From the NCBI RefSeq assembly GCF_001435975.1, contig NZ_AYYR01000054.1:1-64000 (forward strand): DNA of 64,000 nt. The letters run 5' to 3'. This DNA comes from Secundilactobacillus collinoides DSM 20515 = JCM 1123 (GTDB taxonomy: Bacteria > Bacillota > Bacilli > Lactobacillales > Lactobacillaceae). This document shows positions 59,228 to 64,000 of the stretch, piece by piece. The first letter of the stretch is position 1. Every line of letters starts with the position of its first letter. A program made the translations under genes and the position numbers. The notes beneath the pieces were generated by a model. The model did not search any database. It worked only from the letters and a program-made list of their open reading frames with translations, and had not been told where the DNA came from.

Positions 59228-59340
59228 CGCGCTAGAGCGTGGAAAAAACCGGTTAAAGACTGGAGCAGAAGCGGACTATTTTTAATAATAGTCTGCTTCT
59301 GCTCCAGTCTTTGGTTTGTGCAACTCGTTTCTGTTATGTG
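59228..59340 (+). repeat. Dispersed palindromic repeat, copy G
   Basis: Starts at the stop codon of the DUF554 gene: GCTAGAGCGTGGAAAAAACC, then a very stable hairpin with arms 59255-59279 and 59287-59312, and then GTGCAACTCGTTTCTGTTATG. The inner arms (GACTGGAGCAGAAGC...) share GGAGCAGAAG with copies F and H. It may also act as a terminator for the DUF554 gene. Confidence 0.75.
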
Positions 59341-59408
59341 ACTAAGAACGGCAACTTCAGAGATCTGCTGAACGTTTGACTAGTCCCGTTCCAACAATCG
59401 ATCAACAG

Positions 59409-60290
59409 TTATTTTTGATAAGCGGCAACCAATCCGGGCATGATGTCCGAAAGTTTAACGCTGCCTAATTCCGGGGCATTAGCACGTAAATCTGCGTAGA
59501 AGCTGGCGTTGCGTTGGGCTGACCCCATTAGTGTAAAGCCTTGTGCATTGTCCTCTGAAGCACCGGACTGCAGCATGGATGCCTTTAGCTGGTCATCAGT
59601 GACTTCTACCCAGTGCAGGTCAGGCAGGTTCAGCGCCTTGGCAAAAGCGGCTACGATCTGCTTACCAGTCAACCACTGACTGATGACGTAACGAACGCCC
59701 GTGGTCAGGGTATCGTCATTCAGTGCTGAGACGATGGTTGCCGAGATATCTTTCGGGTCAGTCCACCCAGTTTGCACACCATCGGAAAAATTGTGCACGA
59801 TAGCGTGTTGTGCTTTGATGGTTGCCAGATTGCCGTACATGTTTGAGAAAAAGCCGACTGCGCGGACGTTGGTTAGCTTGAGATCGGGGATGGTGGCTAG
59901 GATGCCTTCAATGATGTGATAGATGTACAGGACACCGACTTCTTTCCCCTGGTCAGCACCGATACTGCTGAGGTTGACTACCCGTTTAACACCAGCATTG
60001 ATCAAGGCCTGTTTGTAGATATTCGCAAGTTGCGTTGCGGCTTCATCGGCTGTTTCATGGCCAAGGAATGCCGTTACCATTAAGTATACGGCGTCGGCCC
60101 CAGCGAACGTCTTGGTGAGGAATGCAACGTCAAAAATCGAGCCGACCGCGGGTTTAGCGCCAAGTTGTTCAATTGCGTTTGCCCGATCCTGCGAACTTGT
60201 AATGACGGTGACCTCGTGACCTTGAGCGACGAGTGCGGGAATCGTGTAGCGGTTGATGTGGCCCAGTGAGCCGATTAATGTGATTTTCAT
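59409..60290 (-). CDS. NmrA/QorB-like NAD(P)H-dependent reductase
   Basis: A 293-residue protein. LIGSLGHINRYTIPALVAQGHEVTV is the dinucleotide loop, lacking one of the usual glycines (GxxGxxxR-like). NLSSIGAD and the absence of YxxxK place it with NmrA/QorB proteins. Divergent from a TetR gene with a 21-bp inverted repeat between them, so induction by a quinone- or electrophile-like ligand is plausible (inference). Confidence 0.78.
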   Translation of the reverse strand: MKITLIGSLGHINRYTIPALVAQGHEVTVITSSQDRANAIEQLGAKPAVGSIFDVAFLTKTFAGADAVYLMVTAFLGHETADEAATQLANIYKQALINAGVKRVVNLSSIGADQGKEVGVLYIYHIIEGILATIPDLKLTNVRAVGFFSNMYGNLATIKAQHAIVHNFSDGVQTGWTDPKDISATIVSALNDDTLTTGVRYVISQWLTGKQIVAAFAKALNLPDLHWVEVTDDQLKASMLQSGASEDNAQGFTLMGSAQRNASFYADLRANAPELGSVKLSDIMPGLVAAYQK

Positions 60291-60307
60291 AGAGTAGCCT
60301 TCTTTTT

Positions 60308-60359
60308 AAGGATAGTGTTATCTTTTATGATGGCTATTATAAAAGATAACACTATCCTT
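60308..60359. promoter_or_regulatory. Long inverted repeat between NmrA-like and TetR genes
   Basis: Perfect 21-bp arms (60308-60328 and 60339-60359) around a 10-nt centre. Each arm contains GATAGTGTTATC or its complement, itself a dyad (GATA...TATC). This looks like two TetR operators in inverted orientation covering both divergent promoters. Confidence 0.75.
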
Positions 60360-60401
60360 TGTCAACTTGAACTATTCAGAAATTTCGGTATCATTGAAGA
60401 T

Positions 60402-60968
60402 ATGAAGAAAAAAGACGCACACAAAACTGAACAAATTATTGAAGCTGCCCGAGCTATCATCATTGCGGACGGTGCCGCGGCGGTTTCCACGACCAAGGTT
60501 GCCAAACAGGTCGGCATCGCGCAGTCCAATATTTACATTTACTTTAAGAACAAGGATGAGCTGCTGATTTCTGTGTTTCAACACGAACAGGCGCGGGTCA
60601 AAGCCTTTTTTGATGACCATATTAGTCAGAAAGGGGATTTGACCGCCCAACTAAAAGCTTACATTGACGCGATGGGCGAGCTTGCCATGACCGACTGGGA
60701 CACGATGGCCATTTTGGAACAGATCAAGGCGATGCCGAAGTCGCCAGTGCTGACGGATGAGGCATTGCCGGGCAGCGACCAGCGCGTGCAGGGACTCATG
60801 CAGGCGGGCATCGACGCTGGTATTTTGAAGAATGTTGATCCGCAACTGCATATGACCGCAGTATTTAGTTTGGTTCGCAGGTATAGCGACCTGGTTCGAA
60901 ACCATGGCTATCCGACAGATTTTTCGCCGGTTCGGGCGATGATTTGGGATGCGGTTTCGGCGAAATGA
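60402..60968 (+). CDS. TetR-family regulator
   Basis: A 188-residue protein from the ATG at 60402; only a weak GAAG precedes it, and the frame opens earlier inside the operator. HTH: KTEQIIEAARAIIIADGAAAVSTTKVAKQVGIAQSNIYIYFKNKDELL. The C-terminal domain is generic. It very likely represses itself and the divergent NmrA-like gene through the inverted repeat. Confidence 0.85.
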   Translation: MKKKDAHKTEQIIEAARAIIIADGAAAVSTTKVAKQVGIAQSNIYIYFKNKDELLISVFQHEQARVKAFFDDHISQKGDLTAQLKAYIDAMGELAMTDWDTMAILEQIKAMPKSPVLTDEALPGSDQRVQGLMQAGIDAGILKNVDPQLHMTAVFSLVRRYSDLVRNHGYPTDFSPVRAMIWDAVSAK

Positions 60969-60992
60969 TGAGATTGTAGCATATGTACTATA

Positions 60993-61025
60993 GACACTTG
61001 GGGTTGTTGCCCAGTGTCTTTTTTT
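60993..61025 (+). terminator. Terminator of TetR gene
   Basis: AGACACTTGGG pairs with CCCAGTGTCT, then T7, 25 nt after the stop codon. Confidence 0.85.
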
Positions 61026-61170
61026 GTGGTTAGGTGATTGGGACAGAATTAGGTGCGGCAGGTAGGGGCTGCTGTGGAAGCGACACTGAGCCAAAAAGTC
61101 AGACCCGGACTTTTCGGGTCAGAGTCACTTCTGCTCCGCCCCCTAGGCGCCTTGCTCCACTCTCTCTTAC
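61026..61170 (-). repeat. Dispersed palindromic repeat, copy H
   Basis: On the minus strand from 61170: AAGAGAGAGTGGAGCAAGGC, GCCTAGGGGGCGGAGCAGAA, then inner hairpin GTGACTCTGACCCGAAAAGTC...GACTTTTTGGCTCAGTGTC, and a shortened right end (AGCAGCCCCTACCTGCC). It follows a terminator T-tract; the left end faces the NhaC gene. Confidence 0.8.
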
Positions 61171-61239
61171 CAAACCCTCATGAGAAATCTGCCCACAACC
61201 TATAAAATAGAAGGGGGTTATTAGAAAGTAGGGAATTTT

Positions 61240-62568
61240 TTGCAGAAGAAAGAGCATCCAAAAGGAAATTTCATTGGGTTGATCCCGTTGATCTTCTTTT
61301 TGGTCATTTACATTAGTTCAGGTATCGTTACCCGAAGCTTCGACAACATGCCGTTACTCGTTGCCATGATTCTGGCCAGTATCGTTGCGCTGGCACTGAA
61401 GGGCGACAATAAGGCCGATACCTTTGAAGATAAACTCACCGTGTTTTTTAAAGGTGCTGGGCAGGAAACGATGATCCTTATGATCGTTATTTTTATGCTG
61501 GCGGGTGGGTTTTACTACGTCACGAAATCCATGCACGCGGTTGAAACGGTCACCAACATTGGTCTGACGTATTTACCACGGCCATTTTTGGTGCCGGGGG
61601 TCTTTATCCTTGGCTGCATTATCAGCTTTGCCATGGGGACATCGATGGGGACCGTTGCCGCATTAATGCCGATTGCCACCAGTATTGCCACAATTGGTCA
61701 CATCAGCATGCCGCTGATGGCTGGCGTCGTGGTCAGCGGCGGCATGTTTGACGATGATTTATCGCTGATTTCAGCTTCCGCCATCGTTTCGGCTAAAACG
61801 CAGGGCGTGACAATTTTTGATAAGTTTAAAACGAACACCATCATGGTGGTGCCAGCTGTGCTGATCACGGTTATTTTGCTGGCAACGGTGACTGTCGGTA
61901 GCGGTAACGTCGGTAATTTGGGGACGATCAACTGGATCAAAATCTTGCCATACATTATTGTGATTGGCCTGTCGTTTATGAACATCAATGTCATGATCGT
62001 TCTAACGCTGGGTATCGTTTCAGCGGTCATCATCGGTTTGATATATGGCGATTTCGGGTTCGTAGCGGCGCTTGACGCGATTCACCGGGGGATGCTATCA
62101 ATGGGCGATATTGCGTTTATTTCGCTGATTGTCGGCGGGTTGGCAGCGCTGATGACGCACATGGGCGGTATTCAATGGTTGCTGGATAAAATCACAAAGC
62201 GTGCCAATGGTCCGGTTGGTGGTAAGTTTGCTATTGCGTTCCTGATCCTGTTATTGGATGTGATTACGACAAACAATACCGTTTCAATCATGATTGCCGG
62301 ACCCATCGCAAACGACTTGGCAGATACCTACCATATTTCAAAATCATATACGGCAAGCATTCTCGATGTCTTTTCCTGCGTGGGACAGGGGTTGATTCCA
62401 TATGGCGGTCAATTACTGATGGCGGCTGGCATTGCGCAAATATCTGCGGTGTCGATCGTCCCTTACAGCTGGTACTGTATTGTACTGGGAATCGTATCGG
62501 TGATTTTCTTACTGACCCGGTTCTCGCCGCGGGATGGACGGAAGACGTTTAGTGATGTTGCTGATTAG
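61240..62568 (+). CDS. NhaC-family Na+/H+ antiporter-like protein
   Basis: A 442-residue protein from a TTG start with only a weak AGTAGGG upstream. About 11-12 membrane helices. FAMGTSMGTVAALMPIATSIA, GGMFDDDLSLISASAIVSAKTQGV and LDVITTNNTVSIMIAGPIA are NhaC-type motifs. These antiporters exchange Na+ (or malate/lactate in MleN relatives) for protons. Ion and partner are not resolvable. Monocistronic. Confidence 0.85.
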   Translation: MQKKEHPKGNFIGLIPLIFFLVIYISSGIVTRSFDNMPLLVAMILASIVALALKGDNKADTFEDKLTVFFKGAGQETMILMIVIFMLAGGFYYVTKSMHAVETVTNIGLTYLPRPFLVPGVFILGCIISFAMGTSMGTVAALMPIATSIATIGHISMPLMAGVVVSGGMFDDDLSLISASAIVSAKTQGVTIFDKFKTNTIMVVPAVLITVILLATVTVGSGNVGNLGTINWIKILPYIIVIGLSFMNINVMIVLTLGIVSAVIIGLIYGDFGFVAALDAIHRGMLSMGDIAFISLIVGGLAALMTHMGGIQWLLDKITKRANGPVGGKFAIAFLILLLDVITTNNTVSIMIAGPIANDLADTYHISKSYTASILDVFSCVGQGLIPYGGQLLMAAGIAQISAVSIVPYSWYCIVLGIVSVIFLLTRFSPRDGRKTFSDVAD

Positions 62569-62639
62569 GTGAGGACGTTTTTTACACGTGGTCATTATGA
62601 CTCATTTGAAAATTGCTTAAAAAATGAACCAGCTACGAT

Positions 62640-62678
62640 TAAAAAAGACGCCCGTCCGTAAAAGGGCGCCTTTTTAAA
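62640..62678. terminator. Bidirectional terminator
   Basis: AAAAAAGACGCCC pairs with GGGCGCCTTTTT, between the convergent NhaC and dipeptidase genes. Confidence 0.85.
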
Positions 62679-62693
62679 CAGCAAACTATTCAA

Positions 62694-64000
62694 TTAATCG
62701 TTAAGTGTAAACTGCAGTTTCATCTTTGGTTCGCCAAGCGCTAAAATTTGACCGAGCAAGGTGTTCGCATACTTCTTTGCGACATCGGCCATCTTTGCGT
62801 TTACGTCAGTCAGGTAGGCGGTCACATCAGATTCATCAGCGGCTTCTTTGTCAGCCTTGATCTGAATGTTGCGACAGTCAGCAACCGTGTTTTCTTCAAA
62901 CAGGTTTTCCTGATCTTCATACAGAGCAAAGTTGCTGTCACCTAAGAGCGCCAGAATGTTGCTCAACCAGTACATGTTGGCTGGATCGCAGTTGCTAGTG
63001 GTGTTCTTGTATGCCTCTGGTGTGTCGTTGATGTTAGCGTAGAACGGAATAACGGCGTTAAACGTGTTCGGGCCAAAGGCTAACCAGTGAATGCCGGCAA
63101 TTTCAGCGGGAACATCGTTACGAATTTGCAGGATGTGTAATTCTTGGTTCCGGTTGATACCAATTGGCCGGAACTTCTTTTTGTCTGCCTCAGAACCGGT
63201 ACCGTATGGGTCGTATTCAGTGTTTTGGTAGTGGGAACTCAGGACGAATTTCAGGTCTTCAACACTGATCTGTTTGTCCGTTCGGCAAATAAATGGCAGG
63301 TCCTGATCGATGGGGTCAGTTTCAAATTCTGGGTTGAAGTACTTTTGACCGTACCATGCCCGCGGGTTGTTGTAACGGGTATCTTTGATAGTTGCACTGC
63401 CAAAGATGTGGCGCAGGTTGACCTGGTTTAAATCCGGATTCAAATGGTATGTGTCAATCAATTCTGGCAAGTCAGCCGCAAAGAGTGTGTCCTCAGAATC
63501 GAAATCGTAGTCAGAAATGTTCAACCGGTTTGGTGCAATCACATAGGCATCATCTGGAATGCGGATGGCTGCCCAGTGGTGGCCGCCAATCGATTCGAAG
63601 TACCAGACTTCATCTTTATCAGAAAAAGCCATAGCGTTCATTTCGTAAGTACCATATCTTTCGAGCAGGGCACCGAGACGCGTCACACCTTCTCGAGCAG
63701 AGTGAATGTATGGTAGCGTAATGGTGGTGATGTCTTCTTCACCAATTCCGTCGTCAACCAGGGGATCAACCCCTAAGATTCGTGAGTTTGAAGTAATGGT
63801 TTCAGTCGCTGTCATCGCAACGTTGTCGCTGTTGATTCCGGCAGCGGCCCAAATTCCGTGACCGTCAGTTGCGTCAGGTGTTGATGAATAGCGTAATGGG
63901 TTGTCAGGCAGGTCGATTTCAACCTTGCTTAAAACCGCCTTGTAATGTTTTGGCTGGTCTTCTGGCTTGACCAGAATGAATTTTTGCGGGTTTAACGGAC
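62694..64000 (-). CDS. pepD: C69-family dipeptidase (PepD-like), 5' end outside window
   Basis: 435 codons are visible and the frame stays open to the window edge, so the N-terminus with the catalytic Cys is missing. [37 protein letters not shown]-like sequence, [29 protein letters not shown] and YDPYGTG are typical of peptidase U34/C69. It is a cytoplasmic dipeptidase for nitrogen supply, and lactobacilli carry several. An internal ATG at 63815 is not the start. Confidence 0.9.
   Translation of the reverse strand, partial: PLNPQKFILVKPEDQPKHYKAVLSKVEIDLPDNPLRYSSTPDATDGHGIWAAAGINSDNVAMTATETITSNSRILGVDPLVDDGIGEEDITTITLPYIHSAREGVTRLGALLERYGTYEMNAMAFSDKDEVWYFESIGGHHWAAIRIPDDAYVIAPNRLNISDYDFDSEDTLFAADLPELIDTYHLNPDLNQVNLRHIFGSATIKDTRYNNPRAWYGQKYFNPEFETDPIDQDLPFICRTDKQISVEDLKFVLSSHYQNTEYDPYGTGSEADKKKFRPIGINRNQELHILQIRNDVPAEIAGIHWLAFGPNTFNAVIPFYANINDTPEAYKNTTSNCDPANMYWLSNILALLGDSNFALYEDQENLFEENTVADCRNIQIKADKEAADESDVTAYLTDVNAKMADVAKKYANTLLGQILALGEPKMKLQFTLND

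Noticed and set aside
86-61170. CRISPR array or insertion sequence as explanation of the repeats
   Set aside because: Copies are kilobases apart, lack constant spacers and carry no transposase; they are palindromic elements of another kind.

Overview
The window looks like a chromosomal segment of a lactic acid bacterium of the family Lactobacillaceae, with moderate GC. The basis is strong AGGAGG-type ribosome binding sites, short intergenic gaps, rho-independent terminators, a T-box leader, an oleate hydratase, an MntH manganese transporter, a C69 dipeptidase, a butA-type diacetyl/acetoin reductase and many small MarR/TetR/MerR regulators. I see no rRNA, tRNA, CRISPR, transposase or prophage genes. 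Two exact parS sequences, one near-parS sequence and one exact Noc-type palindrome suggest an origin-proximal part of the chromosome (inference; no dnaA is visible).

Layout. 1-9.4 kb: GH31 alpha-glucosidase behind a cre-like operator, a membrane-bound XRE regulator, a PP2C-like protein, butA-type reductase, a MerR/aldehyde-reductase pair and an MFS drug exporter with its MarR repressor. 9.4-17.3 kb: type IA topoisomerase, a GNAT enzyme, a GyrI-like protein, the YdbS/YdbT PH-domain membrane pair and oleate hydratase with a TetR regulator. 18-31.5 kb: short-chain dehydrogenases (one catalytically atypical, one epimerase gene broken by a nonsense codon), a double-HTH AraC regulator, a disulfide oxidoreductase, HAD and NmrA-like proteins, two MarR regulators, ElaA-like GNAT, a GlcD-type FAD oxidase, an MFS exporter and a uracil-DNA glycosylase. 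32-43.5 kb: mntH, two TetR genes, a large non-coding stretch, a DUF554 protein, a sugar O-acetyltransferase, more oxidoreductases and two unknown proteins.

43.8-48.5 kb is one tight minus-strand operon: DedA, PAP2 phosphatase, GT2 glycosyltransferase, a large multi-membrane protein and GtrA. Together these look like a complete undecaprenyl-phosphate-dependent envelope glycosylation cassette. 49-54.1 kb holds an MFS transporter behind a T-box riboswitch, a divergent Mga-like regulator and a translationally coupled pair of PEP mutase/isocitrate lyase family proteins, the first lacking the catalytic motif. 54.4-64 kb has an OmpR-type two-component system, an SDR, a MerR regulator, a second DUF554 protein, an NmrA/TetR divergent pair sharing a long inverted repeat, an NhaC-type antiporter and a C69 dipeptidase cut by the window end.

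The recurring theme is a small NAD(P)- or FAD-dependent enzyme next to its own one-component regulator, often with a visible palindromic operator. The most unusual structural feature is a family of at least eight intergenic palindromic repeats (about 100-150 bp) placed just after stop codons or terminators. Two of them supply the last codons and the stop of the adjacent gene.
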